Assembly (NCBI GenBank): GCA_963770645.1 | Contig: CAVYQL010000004.1 | Span: 372,001-436,000 of the forward strand | Source of the DNA: Bog-473 sp963770645 | GTDB taxonomy: Bacteria; Actinomycetota; Acidimicrobiia; Acidimicrobiales; RAAP-2 | DNA length: 64,000 bases | Reading direction: 5' to 3' | In this document: positions 32,034 through 41,474 of the stretch, piece after piece | Layout of the letters: each line of letters opens with the position of its first letter | How positions within the stretch are numbered: the first letter of the stretch is position 1 | Position numbers and translations under genes: made by a program | The notes under the pieces: model-generated | Seen by the model: the letters and a program-made list of their open reading frames with translations, nothing else | What the model was told of the DNA's origin: nothing | The model's database searches: none

Positions 32034-33109
32034 CCCGCATCAGCGAGGCGCGCGGTCCCAGTCGGGTGGCTCGCCGCGACGGCTGGGGCGGGGCCGGGGT
32101 CGACGCCTTCTCGCCCGGCCAGGTGCAGCGAGACCAGCTCGCCGAGCAACGCAAGGTCGAAGAAGCGGCCGAGGTCGTCTTCGCCCTCTGCGTGGACGTC
32201 GAAGAGATTCGCCATGATCTCGTCGGTGGCGGCGCGCACGGCTCCGAAGAGCGGGCCCGCGAGGGCCGGCTCGCCGGCGTGGCGTAGGAAGACAAGTGAC
32301 ATCGTCTGGCGGGTCACGTCGCCGCTTTGGCCCCACCCGGCCAGCTCGTCGTAGGTGAGCGACGGCACAGATGCGGCGAAGGACGGCGCCTTTGCGTTGA
32401 GGTTCACGCCCGCCTTCCACCACCGCGCGGCGACCGCGGCAACGCCGTCGGCTCCATAGACGAGCGGGATGGTCCGCCCCAACCGTCGTGCCAGCACCTC
32501 CGGCTCCCCCCCACGTGTCATCCACACGTCGCGGCGGGGCGCCAGGGCGCCCGCGGCCGCCGTGATCGACGACGCCGCGCCGGGAATGAGCCCGCACCGA
32601 TCGAGAACGGCCAGCATCGACACCGTCGCCGCGCCGAGGCCGGCACGCGGCGTTCGCGCCGAGGCAAGCGGGCACCACAGGGAACCGGCGCGCCCGTTCT
32701 CGCGCACCACGCGGTCGAGGGACGAGTCGACGCCGGCTGGTCCGAGTCCGACCAACACGGCCCCGCGCGACCCGGCGGCCCCGGCGGCCGCCAGCACCTC
32801 CTCGGTCTCTCCGGAGGTGGAGACGACGAAGGCCAGCGTGTGCTCGTCGACGTACGCCGGCACCTCGCTGCCCCGGACGACCGTGAACGGCACGGCCAGG
32901 TGCCGTGCGGTGACTGCTGCGACAGCGTCGGCAGCCGTGGCGGCCGTGCCCTGGGCGAACGCCACCACCGCGCGAGGCGCCGTCGGAACGGCAAACGCCG
33001 CGGCGCGAATGCACTCCTCTGCGGCTCGATGAGCCCGGATCAGTCGCTCGGGCATGACGGCGGCCTCGTCCCACGCGCCGAGCGTGTCGAGGTAGCCCCA
33101 GTCGTTCAC
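32030..33109 (-). CDS. SIS-domain protein, phosphoglucose/phosphomannose isomerase-like
   Basis: A 359-residue SIS-fold protein similar to bifunctional PGI/PMI enzymes and to the uncharacterised protein next to manA and pmmA in mycobacteria. VSTSGETEEVLAAAGAAGSRG near 112-132 is the sugar-phosphate SIS loop, and RTIPLVYGADGVAAVAARWWKAG near 224-246 is the second SIS domain. It is shorter than a standard PGI. The GTG 33109 overlaps the stop of the Trm112-like gene (GTGA), and its own stop overlaps the stop of the convergent thiolase gene. Interconversion of fructose-6-phosphate with mannose or glucose-6-phosphate is the likely reaction. Confidence 0.78.
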   Translation of the reverse strand: MNDWGYLDTLGAWDEAAVMPERLIRAHRAAEECIRAAAFAVPTAPRAVVAFAQGTAATAADAVAAVTARHLAVPFTVVRGSEVPAYVDEHTLAFVVSTSGETEEVLAAAGAAGSRGAVLVGLGPAGVDSSLDRVVRENGRAGSLWCPLASARTPRAGLGAATVSMLAVLDRCGLIPGAASSITAAAGALAPRRDVWMTRGGEPEVLARRLGRTIPLVYGADGVAAVAARWWKAGVNLNAKAPSFAASVPSLTYDELAGWGQSGDVTRQTMSLVFLRHAGEPALAGPLFGAVRAATDEIMANLFDVHAEGEDDLGRFFDLALLGELVSLHLAGREGVDPGPAPAVAASHPTGTARLADAG

Positions 33110-33348
33110 CCCTCGGCCGGTCCGGTGACCCGCACCTCGTCCTTCTCCGCCTTCGCGGTGAGCCGGTCGTGCTCGGCGTCGCCGACGTCGGCGGCCTCGT
33201 CGACCAGCAGCACCGGGACGCCGTCGACCACCGCATAGCTCTTGTGCAACCTCGGGTTGTAGAGGACGTCCTCGTCCTCGAACCACCACAACGGGCCCTT
33301 GTCGACGGGGCAGGCGAGGACGTCGAGCAACAAGGGGTCGAGGCTCAT
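33106..33348 (-). CDS. Trm112-like/UPF0434 protein
   Basis: An 80-residue Trm112-family protein with LLDVLACPVDKGPLWWFE at the start, YNPRLHKSYAVVDGVPVLL in the middle, and an acidic tail. In eukaryotes and archaea Trm112 activates methyltransferases; the bacterial role is not settled. Only one of the usual zinc cysteines is visible. The ATG overlaps the phosphomannomutase stop and the TGA overlaps the SIS gene start, so all three are translated together. The same small gene lies in this neighbourhood in mycobacteria. Confidence 0.82.
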   Translation of the reverse strand: MSLDPLLLDVLACPVDKGPLWWFEDEDVLYNPRLHKSYAVVDGVPVLLVDEAADVGDAEHDRLTAKAEKDEVRVTGPAEG

Positions 33349-34733
33349 CGAGAATCTCCTCGGTTCGGGCCCGCGCCGGCGCGGGCGTGGTCGGAAATCA
33401 GCTCCTGCACCTCGGCCACGTGCGCCGCGCACGCGTCTGGTGTGGCCGCCTCGACGTTGAGGCGGAGCAGGGGCTCGGTGTTGGAGGGTCGGACGTTGTA
33501 CCACCAGTCGGCGCGCTCGACCGTGAGGCCGTCCAAGCGGTCGAGCGATGCCCCGGACGTGCGCTCGGCCTCGGCGATCGCATCGACGGTCGCAGCCGGG
33601 TTGGCGACCTCGGTGTTGATCTCTCCCGAGTCGGCGTAGCGCTTGTAGGGCTCGAGCAACTCGGACAGCGTGCTGCCGCTCTGAGACAGCATCTCGAGCA
33701 CGAGCAGCGCGGTGATGATGCCCGAATCGGCCCGGAAGTTGTCGCGGTAGTAGTAGTGCCCCGAGTGCTCGCCGCCGAAGATGGCGCCGGTCTCGGCCAT
33801 GACCTGCTTGATGATGGAGTGGCCGACCTGCGTGCGCACCGCGGTGCCGCCGAGCTCGGTGACGACCTCGGGCACGACGTGCGAGCAGATCACGTTGTAG
33901 AGGATCGTCTCGCCGGGGTGCTTGCGCAGCATGGAGGCGGCGACGAGCGCGGTGGTCAACGAGCCCGAGACGGGCTCGGCCTTCTCGTCGACGAGAAAGA
34001 CGCGGTCGGCGTCGCCGTCGAAGGCCAGGCCGACGTCGGCACCGAGCTCGAGCACGGCCGCTTTGAGCGCGACCAGGTTCTCGGGCTGGATGGGGTCGGC
34101 CGGGTGGTTGGGGAACGTGCCGTCGAGCTCGGGGAAGAGGATCTCGACGGAGAACGGGAGCCGGCCGAAGACGGTCGGGACCACCAGGCCGCCCATGCCG
34201 TTGGCCGTGTCGGCCACCACGGTGAGCGGCCGCAACGAGCCGACGTCGACGAACGACACGACGTGGTCGGCCCACTCCCCGAGCAGGTTGAGCTCGCGCC
34301 GGGCGCCCGTGATCGGCGGGACCGGCTCGCCCAGGAGCTTCTGCGCCAGCGCCTCGATGTCGGCGAGCCCGGTGTCGCGCCCGATGGGACGCGCGCCCGA
34401 GAGGCACATCTTGATCCCGTTGTACCGCGCGGGGTTGTGCGACGCCGTGAACATCGCCCCGGGCGCATCGAGGTGGCCCGAGGCGAAGTACAAGAAATCG
34501 GTCGAGGCCATGCCGAGGTCGGTGATGTCGACGCCCTCGGCCCGGACGCCATCGGAGAAGGCGCGGGAGAGCGCCACCCCCGACTCACGCATGTCACGGG
34601 CCACGAGGATCTCGGGGGCGGCGGCGAAGCGGGCCATGGCGCGCCCGATGGCCAGGCACATGTCCGCGTCGAGCTGGTCGGGCACCGTGCCGCGCACGTC
34701 GTAGGCCTTGAAGACCTGGTCCATCTTGCTCAT
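33345..34733 (-). CDS. Phosphomannomutase/phosphoglucomutase
   Basis: A 462-residue alpha-D-phosphohexomutase. The phosphoserine loop FTASHNPARYNG carries Ser98, the metal-binding loop LAFDGDADR is near 239-247, the sugar-specificity loop GGEHSGHYYY near 319-328 and the phosphate-binding RPSNTEPLLRL near 421-431. It interconverts mannose-6-phosphate and mannose-1-phosphate (or glucose) to feed GDP-mannose, which fits the nucleotidyltransferase at 54863-55939 and the mannose-like pathway genes. The ATG 34733 is clear. It is the first gene of the three-gene overlapping unit and is 75 bases downstream of the CPBP protease gene on the same strand. Confidence 0.9.
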   Translation of the reverse strand: MSKMDQVFKAYDVRGTVPDQLDADMCLAIGRAMARFAAAPEILVARDMRESGVALSRAFSDGVRAEGVDITDLGMASTDFLYFASGHLDAPGAMFTASHNPARYNGIKMCLSGARPIGRDTGLADIEALAQKLLGEPVPPITGARRELNLLGEWADHVVSFVDVGSLRPLTVVADTANGMGGLVVPTVFGRLPFSVEILFPELDGTFPNHPADPIQPENLVALKAAVLELGADVGLAFDGDADRVFLVDEKAEPVSGSLTTALVAASMLRKHPGETILYNVICSHVVPEVVTELGGTAVRTQVGHSIIKQVMAETGAIFGGEHSGHYYYRDNFRADSGIITALLVLEMLSQSGSTLSELLEPYKRYADSGEINTEVANPAATVDAIAEAERTSGASLDRLDGLTVERADWWYNVRPSNTEPLLRLNVEAATPDACAAHVAEVQELISDHARAGAGPNRGDSR

Positions 34734-34808
34734 CGGGCCACCACCATAGGGGCGGCCCGGACGGTTTTGAAACGAAAGAGCCCGCACGCCTCGCTCGGCC
34801 CGGCCTGT

Positions 34809-35840
34809 TCAGTGGATGACGCCGCTCTGCGTGGCGATGGCGATGATGGCCACAAGGTTGAAGCTGCCGTGCGCCACCATGTTCATCCCGAGGCGCCCCG
34901 TCCGATACGAGATGACGGCGAGGATGACGCCGAAGACGGCGAGGCCGGCCAGCTGGACCCACTCGCCGTGGGCCAGGCCGAAGAGCAGCCCGTCGACGAT
35001 GACGGCCACGACGACTCCGGCGGTCCGCGCGCCGCCCGCGGCGCGCAGCGGCGTCATCAGACGGACGAGAGCCTTGAGTAACAGCCCGCGGAAGAAGAGC
35101 TCCTCCATGGCCGGCGCGAGCAAGACCGTGGCGATCGCGATGACGACGAAACCGGCGCCGTGCGAGGCACCGGTCAGGCGTTGCGACGGCCCGTTGAAGT
35201 TGTGGATGTCGTGCTGGAACGGCGCGTACATGATCCCGATCAGGATCTGGCCGCCGAAACCGATGAGGATGCCGAGCAGGTCCCACCACCGGAAGCGCAG
35301 GCCGAGGTCGCGCACGAAGTTGCGCGTCCCCTGGGTCCGGCTGGCCAGCCACGGCGCGCCGATGAAGCCGATCCACAAGCCGAGGAGGGTGGAGACGACG
35401 TACCACTCCGGGGGGACGGACGCGGTGGCGATCGCTTGCATCTGTGCCGTCGTCTTGCCCGCGATCGCACCGGCGATCAGCCCGAAGATCTCCGCGGCCA
35501 GCTGGCCGACAAGGAAGCCCACGATGGCGTAGACCAGCCACATCCAGCCCTGGCGCTTGGTCTGCGGAGGCACCCACGGCGTGTCGAGGAAGGGGGCATC
35601 GCCGAGCGCGACGGCTGGAGGAGGCGGTGGGCTGATCGGGCCGCCCGCAGGGAGCGGCATAGCGTAGGAGCCCCCCTGATCCGCCGGGTACGGCGGGCGC
35701 GGCGGGCTTGGCGGCGCAGTCGGTGGAGGCGCGTGCTGCGCCCACTCGCTGGGGAGGTAGCCGGCCGGGACGGGCCCTGGGGGCCGGGCCGGGGGCCCGA
35801 GTGGCCCCGAAGCCACTCCGCCAGGCTCGGTGTCGCTCAT
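34809..35840 (-). CDS. CPBP-family intramembrane metalloprotease
   Basis: A 343-residue membrane protein. Residues 1-95 are cytosolic and very proline-rich; about six to eight membrane segments follow. The ABI/CAAX motifs are EELFFRG at 246-252, a central FGLAHGEW, and MVAHGSFNL near the end, providing the glutamate and histidines of the membrane active site. Such proteases process prenylated or bacteriocin-type peptides, or affect membrane stress; here the target is unknown. ATG 35840 opens the frame. It is divergent from ftsH with 110 bases between the starts. Confidence 0.85.
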   Translation of the reverse strand: MSDTEPGGVASGPLGPPARPPGPVPAGYLPSEWAQHAPPPTAPPSPPRPPYPADQGGSYAMPLPAGGPISPPPPPAVALGDAPFLDTPWVPPQTKRQGWMWLVYAIVGFLVGQLAAEIFGLIAGAIAGKTTAQMQAIATASVPPEWYVVSTLLGLWIGFIGAPWLASRTQGTRNFVRDLGLRFRWWDLLGILIGFGGQILIGIMYAPFQHDIHNFNGPSQRLTGASHGAGFVVIAIATVLLAPAMEELFFRGLLLKALVRLMTPLRAAGGARTAGVVVAVIVDGLLFGLAHGEWVQLAGLAVFGVILAVISYRTGRLGMNMVAHGSFNLVAIIAIATQSGVIH

Positions 35841-35950
35841 CGGGCAAACGTTACCGGCGCCATGTAGGCCCCGGACCTGCAGGAAGGACGGCTCGAACGA
35901 GGTGGCGGGGCGGTCACCGGCTGGCAGGGTCGGCGCCTAGCATGTGAGTA

Positions 35951-38122
35951 GTGAGCCCCCAGCGTGTCGACAAGCCTGCGAGCAGACCGAATCCGCCCGC
36001 AGGACCCGACGGCAACCCCCCGCAGGGGGCGCCGTCCGGTCAGAGCTGGCGCTGGCTCTGGGGCGTCTTGGCCATCGGGATCGTCGCCATCCTGCTCGCG
36101 GTGGGCACGATCAAGACCTCGAACGCCAAGAGCCTCACCTATACGAAGTTCTTGCAGGAGGTCACCTCCAAGGAGGTCTCGACGGCCAAGATCTCCAACT
36201 CCACCGGCGAGATCACCGGGACGCTGAAGGACGGCACCAGCTACGAGGTCCAGGGACCGAGCCCCTCCCTCCCCAACGACGTCACCACCATGCGCAACGA
36301 CGGGGTCGCGGTCAGCTTCCCCACCCCGTCGTCCAACCTTTTGAGCGACCTGCTCCCCTACCTCTTCATCATCGCCATCGGTGCGGCCTTCATCTACTTC
36401 ATCGGACGCCAGACCCGGGGGCAGATGTCGGGGATCATGTCGATCGGCCGCTCCAAGGCCAAGACCTTCAGCAGCGACCGCCCGTCGACCACCTTCGAGG
36501 ACGTGGCCGGCTACACCGGGGTGAAGCAGGAGATCAGCGAGGTGGTCGACTTCTTGAAGACCCCGGCCCGCTTCAAGGAGATCGGGGCGAAGATCCCCAA
36601 GGGTGTCCTCCTGGTCGGCCCGCCCGGGACCGGCAAGACCCTGATCGCCAGGGCGGTGGCCGGCGAGGCCGGAGTCCCGTTCATGTCCGTCAGCGGCTCT
36701 GACTTCATGGAGATGTTCGTCGGCGTCGGCGCCAGCCGGGTGCGTGACCTCTTCCAGACGGCGCGCAAGCAGGCGCCGGCCATCGTGTTCGTCGACGAGA
36801 TCGACTCCATCGGCCGCAAACGCGGCGCAGGCCTCGGCGGTGGCCACGACGAGCGAGAGCAGACCCTGAATCAGATGCTCTCGGAGATGGACGGCTTCGA
36901 CACAGCCGAGGGCGTCGTGATGATCGCCGCGACCAACCGGCCCGACATCTTGGACCCGGCCTTGCTGCGGCCAGGCCGCTTCGACCGCCAGATCGTGGTG
37001 CCACTGCCCGACCTCGAGGAGCGCCTGCCCATCCTCCAGGTGCACTGCAAGGGCAAGCGCATGGCCAACGACGTCGACCTCAGTGTGGTGGCGCGGGGCA
37101 CGCCCGGCATGAGCGGTGCGGACCTGGCCAACCTCGTCAACGAAGCGGCGCTGCATGCGGTGCGCCGCGGCAGCCTGGAGATCGCCATGGCCGACTTCGA
37201 GACGGCGCGCGACAGGGTCCTGCTCGGCCAGCGCCGCGAGTCGATGGTGCTCTCGGAGGCCGAGAAGGAGCGCATCGCCTACCACGAGGGCGGCCACGCC
37301 GTACTGGCATACGTGCTCGAGGATGCCGACCCGGTGCACAAGGTCACCATCCTCCCCACCGGGATGGCGCTCGGTGTCACCCACCAGCTGCCGATGGAGG
37401 AGCGCCACATCCACTCGCGCCAATACATCGAGGACTCGCTCTGCGTCCGCATGGGTGGCCGTTGCGCCGAGCTGCTCGTCTACGGCGACCTTTCCACGGG
37501 CGCCGCCAACGACCTCGTCGGCAACACCGAGCTCGCCCGCAAGATGGTGCGCGAGTGGGGCATGAGCGAGGCCATCGGACCGATGGCGTGGGGCTCTCAG
37601 GGCCAGGTGTTCTTGGGCGAGGACCTCATGCACACCCGCGACTACTCAGAGGACACGTCCAAGATCATCGACGACGAGGTCGAGCGCATCCTGCGCAAGG
37701 AGGAGCAGCGCGCCATGGAGGTGCTGAGCAAGCACCGGGGCGGGCTCAACGCCATTGCGCGCGCACTGCTCGACAACGAGATCATCGACGGCGCCGAGGT
37801 GGGCCGCCTGGTCGACGAAGCCCATGGGTCGCCCGTCCACGACGAGGGGGCCAAGTCAGTTCCCCACTTCAACGACGTTGCCATCGCACCGCCCGCTCCC
37901 AACGGGGCGAACGGCGCCAACGGCGCGGCCAACGGCCACGAGCCGCGCGGAGCGGACGCTGCGGGCGCCGAATCGGCGGACGGTCCGGTGACGGTGCCCG
38001 CCACGCCGTCGCCGGCTGCGAGCTCGGGGCGACGGCCTGACGCGGAGTCGTGGCCCCCGCCGCCATGGCCTCCGCCGGTCGATCCAGCCGCAGGCAGCTC
38101 GGAGGGCTCGGCCGGCCGCTAG
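35951..38122 (+). CDS. ftsH: ATP-dependent zinc metalloprotease FtsH
   Basis: A 723-residue membrane AAA protease. Transmembrane segments lie at about 35-52 and 131-151 on either side of a short periplasmic domain. Walker A is GPPGTGKT (223-230), Walker B VDEID (281-285), and the second region of homology is ATNRPDILDPALLRPGRFDR (327-346). The zinc motif is HEGGH (445-449). It degrades unstable or misassembled membrane and cytosolic proteins. After the protease domain a low-complexity tail of about 80 residues rich in N, G, A and P follows, absent in most FtsH proteins. GTG 35951 is chosen. The sigma factor gene lies 39 bases downstream. Confidence 0.95.
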   Translation: MSPQRVDKPASRPNPPAGPDGNPPQGAPSGQSWRWLWGVLAIGIVAILLAVGTIKTSNAKSLTYTKFLQEVTSKEVSTAKISNSTGEITGTLKDGTSYEVQGPSPSLPNDVTTMRNDGVAVSFPTPSSNLLSDLLPYLFIIAIGAAFIYFIGRQTRGQMSGIMSIGRSKAKTFSSDRPSTTFEDVAGYTGVKQEISEVVDFLKTPARFKEIGAKIPKGVLLVGPPGTGKTLIARAVAGEAGVPFMSVSGSDFMEMFVGVGASRVRDLFQTARKQAPAIVFVDEIDSIGRKRGAGLGGGHDEREQTLNQMLSEMDGFDTAEGVVMIAATNRPDILDPALLRPGRFDRQIVVPLPDLEERLPILQVHCKGKRMANDVDLSVVARGTPGMSGADLANLVNEAALHAVRRGSLEIAMADFETARDRVLLGQRRESMVLSEAEKERIAYHEGGHAVLAYVLEDADPVHKVTILPTGMALGVTHQLPMEERHIHSRQYIEDSLCVRMGGRCAELLVYGDLSTGAANDLVGNTELARKMVREWGMSEAIGPMAWGSQGQVFLGEDLMHTRDYSEDTSKIIDDEVERILRKEEQRAMEVLSKHRGGLNAIARALLDNEIIDGAEVGRLVDEAHGSPVHDEGAKSVPHFNDVAIAPPAPNGANGANGAANGHEPRGADAAGAESADGPVTVPATPSPAASSGRRPDAESWPPPPWPPPVDPAAGSSEGSAGR

Positions 38123-38161
38123 GGCCCCATTGGTCGCAGCGAGCGAACCAAACCCGGCGCC

Positions 38162-38749
38162 GTGGCGTCATGGAGAGGGATGGTGGAGCACCGGCTGGCC
38201 GACTGGCTCGAGGAAGGGTACGTCAGCTCTTTCCGCACGGCCTGCCTGATCCTGGGCAACCGGGCCGACGCCGAGGAGGCGGTCCAAGACGCCTTCCTGC
38301 GGGCCTGGCGCTTTCGCGACTCACTCACCGCCGTCCCGAGCATTCAGCCCTGGCTCTATCGGGTGGTCGTCAACGCCTGCTACTCGAAGCTGCGCCGCGA
38401 GATCCCCCACCGCGACCGCCGGGCCGGCGACGAACCACTGGGGCACGTGATGGAGCAAGGTCCCGGCCCCGACACGCGCGCCGAGGAGGCCGAGGTGGCA
38501 GAGGCGGTCCTCGAGGCGCTGCAGCGGCTCCCCGTGTCGTTGCGCGTGCCGGTGGTCCTGCGCTACTACGCGGACCTCAGCGAGCGTGACATCGCGCTCG
38601 CCATCGGTCGTCGCCCCGGCACGGTCAAGTCGCGCCTGCACGAAGCGCGTCGCCGCCTGGCGGCCGACCCCGCGCTGTCCACTCTCGCCGGCGCCGGGGT
38701 GCCACCCGACGCGCCGGACGCGCCAGACGCAGAAGGGGCCCTCTCATGA
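38162..38749 (+). CDS. ECF-type RNA polymerase sigma factor
   Basis: A 195-residue sigma-70 family protein of the ECF type. Region 2 contains ILGNRADAEEAVQDAFLRAWRF near 30-51 and IQPWLYRVVVNACYSKLRRE near 61-80, and region 4 contains LPVSLRVPVVLRYYADLSERDIA near 123-145 and RRPGTVKSRLHEARRRL near 149-165. There is no region 3 and the length is typical. The start is uncertain: GTG 38162, ATG 38180 or GTG 38183 are in frame, and GGAGAGGG at 38172 favours an inner start. Its TGA overlaps the ATG of the DUF4349 gene, so the two are coupled and the next protein may control it. Confidence 0.87.
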   Translation: MASWRGMVEHRLADWLEEGYVSSFRTACLILGNRADAEEAVQDAFLRAWRFRDSLTAVPSIQPWLYRVVVNACYSKLRREIPHRDRRAGDEPLGHVMEQGPGPDTRAEEAEVAEAVLEALQRLPVSLRVPVVLRYYADLSERDIALAIGRRPGTVKSRLHEARRRLAADPALSTLAGAGVPPDAPDAPDAEGALS

Positions 38750-39993
38750 CCATGCTCGACGACGACCGCCTGTCCTCGCTCCTCGGGACGGCCGGCGCCG
38801 CCTTCGAGGTGCCCGAGAGCGGGCCCGACGACATCCTCGCCCGCGCATTGGGCTCTCCCTCGGATGCTCTGGCCGGCGCCGATGATGGAAAGGACGATGA
38901 AGCCGGCGACCGAGGAGATGGCACGGGCCCCGGCGGCACGGCGCCGGCTCCCGGCCTCCGTCCCCACCGGGCGCGACGCGTCGTCGCCGGCGCCCGGCGG
39001 CACCGTCTGCTGTCGGTGGCCGCGTGCGTCGTCGTGCTGCTCTTGGTCGCTGGGACCATCGGCGCGCTCGTCTCAGGTCCTACGGCGCGTCCGCCCATCA
39101 CGACCGCCTTCTCTCCCCCACGCGGCGCCCATGCGCCGGCCAACCCGGTCACGACCACGGTCCCCCCGCCGTCGGCCGGTGCCAGCGTCCCCGCCGGCGG
39201 GTCGGCTGCCCCGACCTTCTCGGCCAACTCGAAGGACCAAGCGGGGATTGCCGGTACGTCCGCCGCGGCGCAGAACTCCTCCGCTCTGCCCAAGGGAGTT
39301 GTGGGCCAGTCGGCGAAAATCGAGCAGACCGGCACCCTGGGCCTGAGCGTCGGCCGCCGCGACCTGACCCGCGCCATGGCGCAGCTCGGCGCGCTCGCCG
39401 GCACTGACGGCGGCTTCGTCGCCAACTCGCAGACGCAGTCGGGTTCCGGGCTCGGCGGCCCGCCCCTCGGCACGGTGACCCTCCAGGTGCCGGTGGACAA
39501 CTTCTCCGCCGCGCTCAAGCAGGCGCAGCGGATCGGCCGGACCACCAGCTTGACGACGAAGGCGACGGACGTCACCGGACAGTACGTGGACCTCCAATCC
39601 CGTATCGCCGCGCTCGACGCCAGCCGGCAGCAGTACCTGACGATCATGACCCAGGCGACGACGGTTGGCGACGTGCTGGCGGTGCAGGCGCAGCTCGACA
39701 CCATCGAGAGCCAGCTCGAGCAGCTCCAGGGACAGCTGCAGGTGCTCACGAGCGAGACCTCCTATTCGACCTTGACGGCCAACGTCAGCGAGGGCTCGCC
39801 GCCCTCCCCGCCGAGCCCGCTCCCCGAATCGGGCATGGTCCAGGCGTGGCACGAGAGCGTCGGCGGCTTCCTGGCCGGGGTCGAGGGCGTGGTCCGGGTC
39901 GCAGGGCCGGTCTTGTTCGCGCTGTTGTGCCTCGCCGCCGCGCTGGTCGGAGGCCGGGTCTTGTGGCGGCGCTTTCAGCGCCACCGCCTCTAG
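38746..39993 (+). CDS. Membrane protein with DUF4349, likely partner of the ECF sigma factor
   Basis: A 415-residue protein. A short cytosolic part (LDDDRLSSLLGTAGAAFEVP) is followed by a disordered, charged region and a membrane segment at about 87-108. The outer part holds a proline/serine stretch and a DUF4349 domain from about 190, with the pattern GTLGLSVGRRDLTRAMAQL, then VTLQVPVDNFSAAL and VTGQYVDLQSRIAALDASRQ, which includes a coiled-coil (about 285-335). A second membrane segment at about 383-403 ends the protein. The cytosolic tail and overlap with the sigma gene suggest an anti-sigma role, which is unproven. Confidence 0.78.
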   Translation: MTMLDDDRLSSLLGTAGAAFEVPESGPDDILARALGSPSDALAGADDGKDDEAGDRGDGTGPGGTAPAPGLRPHRARRVVAGARRHRLLSVAACVVVLLLVAGTIGALVSGPTARPPITTAFSPPRGAHAPANPVTTTVPPPSAGASVPAGGSAAPTFSANSKDQAGIAGTSAAAQNSSALPKGVVGQSAKIEQTGTLGLSVGRRDLTRAMAQLGALAGTDGGFVANSQTQSGSGLGGPPLGTVTLQVPVDNFSAALKQAQRIGRTTSLTTKATDVTGQYVDLQSRIAALDASRQQYLTIMTQATTVGDVLAVQAQLDTIESQLEQLQGQLQVLTSETSYSTLTANVSEGSPPSPPSPLPESGMVQAWHESVGGFLAGVEGVVRVAGPVLFALLCLAAALVGGRVLWRRFQRHRL

Positions 39994-40003
39994 CGTCGGT
40001 CGC

Positions 40004-41470
40004 TCAGAGCCCGATCGCGGCGGCCAACGGGATCCCCGGCATCGTCACCACGCCGACGCCGCCCGAGGGGCCGACGTCCTCGCTGACGGCCATCGTGCCG
40101 GTCGCTCGCACGACCAGGGGTTCGAACGCGGTGTGCGAGAGGCTGCTGCCCGATACCACCACGGTTGCCCCTGGCGCGATCGCGCCGGCGGCGAGCACCG
40201 TTCGGCTCGACGACGAGACTGCCTCCGCGGTGTAGTGCACCGCGGAGCTCGAGGTGTTGGTGAGGGCCAACGAATTGGGTGACGCGCCGGTGACGGCCGG
40301 CGTGGCCATGCTGCCGGGCGGCGGCACGATCCATGCACCGCCCGACGGGGCCTCGCTCAGCCCGTCGACGGCGAGAGCAACGCCGCCCTGGGCCGCGGGC
40401 GCCGACGCGGACAGCACGACGGTACGCCCGACCACCACGCCGGGTCCGCCCGTGGCCTCGATGTCAGCCGAGTAGGGGGCACCGACGGGGATCCTTGTCT
40501 GGGCGCTGGTTTTCAGGGCCCAGGTCGAGCCCGGCGCCACCGTGTTACTCAGGGGTGCGAGCGGGCCGGAGGCGAGGCGGAGGAGCGCCGTGACCTTCTC
40601 GGGCACGGCACCCGGGTTGAAAACGTCTATCTGCGAGGATGCGCCAGCGGCCTCTTCGGCCTGGGGAATGGTCCAGTGCGACTGCACGGTCGCGACGCCC
40701 GGGACGATGGAGAGGCCACTGGTTGGCGCGCCGAACACCTGGAGCTCGGATGCGACGACACGGCCGGTACGGGCTGCGACGACGGTGCTCACGGTGGACG
40801 CGTTCTGGACCTCGGTGGTGACGTTCTCGACGAGCACCGAGTCCGCCTGCAAGACGATCCCTTGGTAGTTGATGGGGTGTAGGACTCCGCTCGGCGTGAG
40901 GAAGGTGAGGTCCACGACGACCGGCGTCGCCGTCGGGTTGAGAAGGGACAGGTAGAGCGCGGCGCCGTTGGCCGTCGTCCCGCCTGGGATGTACCACTGT
41001 GACGACGTCGTGCTCTGACACGGTGACTCGTCCCAGCCCGACGGCGAGTCCACGACCTGGGAGACGGCCACCCCGCCACCGTTCACCGTCACCGTGTCGG
41101 CGAGCCACGATCCCGTCGACAGCACAGGAAGGTTCGGAGTCGCCACCACGCGTGCGGGGATGGAGACCGCCGTGCGCGCCAAGGACCCACCGTCGGTGAC
41201 CGTCGTCACCGTGGCGCTCACGGGCCGCGTCAACGTGTTGCTCATCACGAGGAAGCCCGGCGCGCCGCCGGCGGAGGTGGTCTGGCCCGTGCAGTACCAG
41301 ACTGCCGATTCCGCATTCGGCGCGCTCACCAGTGCGGCTGGGCTGGCCGGCGGGGCGAGACTCGTGGGTGTACCCCGGGCACCGGCGGCGATGGCGACAC
41401 CGGCGACCACGACGGCCACGACGAGAAGAATGCGCCAGCGCGGCTCGCGGCTGTGGTGTGCCGGGCTCAT
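40004..41470 (-). CDS. DUF5719-family extracytoplasmic protein
   Basis: A 488-residue exported protein with a single hydrophobic segment at about 14-33 and no catalytic motif. The outer part is serine/threonine/alanine-rich and made of repeated immunoglobulin-like strands with patterns such as LYLSLLNPTATPVVVDLTF and IDVFNPGAVPEKVTALLRL, typical of DUF5719. Genes of this family sit next to a very large membrane glycosyltransferase in many actinobacteria, as here: its ATG 41470 lies four bases after the glycosyltransferase stop. It may help to export or attach a surface glycan. The C-terminus is convergent with the DUF4349 gene, ten bases away. Confidence 0.78.
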   Translation of the reverse strand: MSPAHHSREPRWRILLVVAVVVAGVAIAAGARGTPTSLAPPASPAALVSAPNAESAVWYCTGQTTSAGGAPGFLVMSNTLTRPVSATVTTVTDGGSLARTAVSIPARVVATPNLPVLSTGSWLADTVTVNGGGVAVSQVVDSPSGWDESPCQSTTSSQWYIPGGTTANGAALYLSLLNPTATPVVVDLTFLTPSGVLHPINYQGIVLQADSVLVENVTTEVQNASTVSTVVAARTGRVVASELQVFGAPTSGLSIVPGVATVQSHWTIPQAEEAAGASSQIDVFNPGAVPEKVTALLRLASGPLAPLSNTVAPGSTWALKTSAQTRIPVGAPYSADIEATGGPGVVVGRTVVLSASAPAAQGGVALAVDGLSEAPSGGAWIVPPPGSMATPAVTGASPNSLALTNTSSSAVHYTAEAVSSSSRTVLAAGAIAPGATVVVSGSSLSHTAFEPLVVRATGTMAVSEDVGPSGGVGVVTMPGIPLAAAIGL

Positions 41471-41474
41471 CGGG

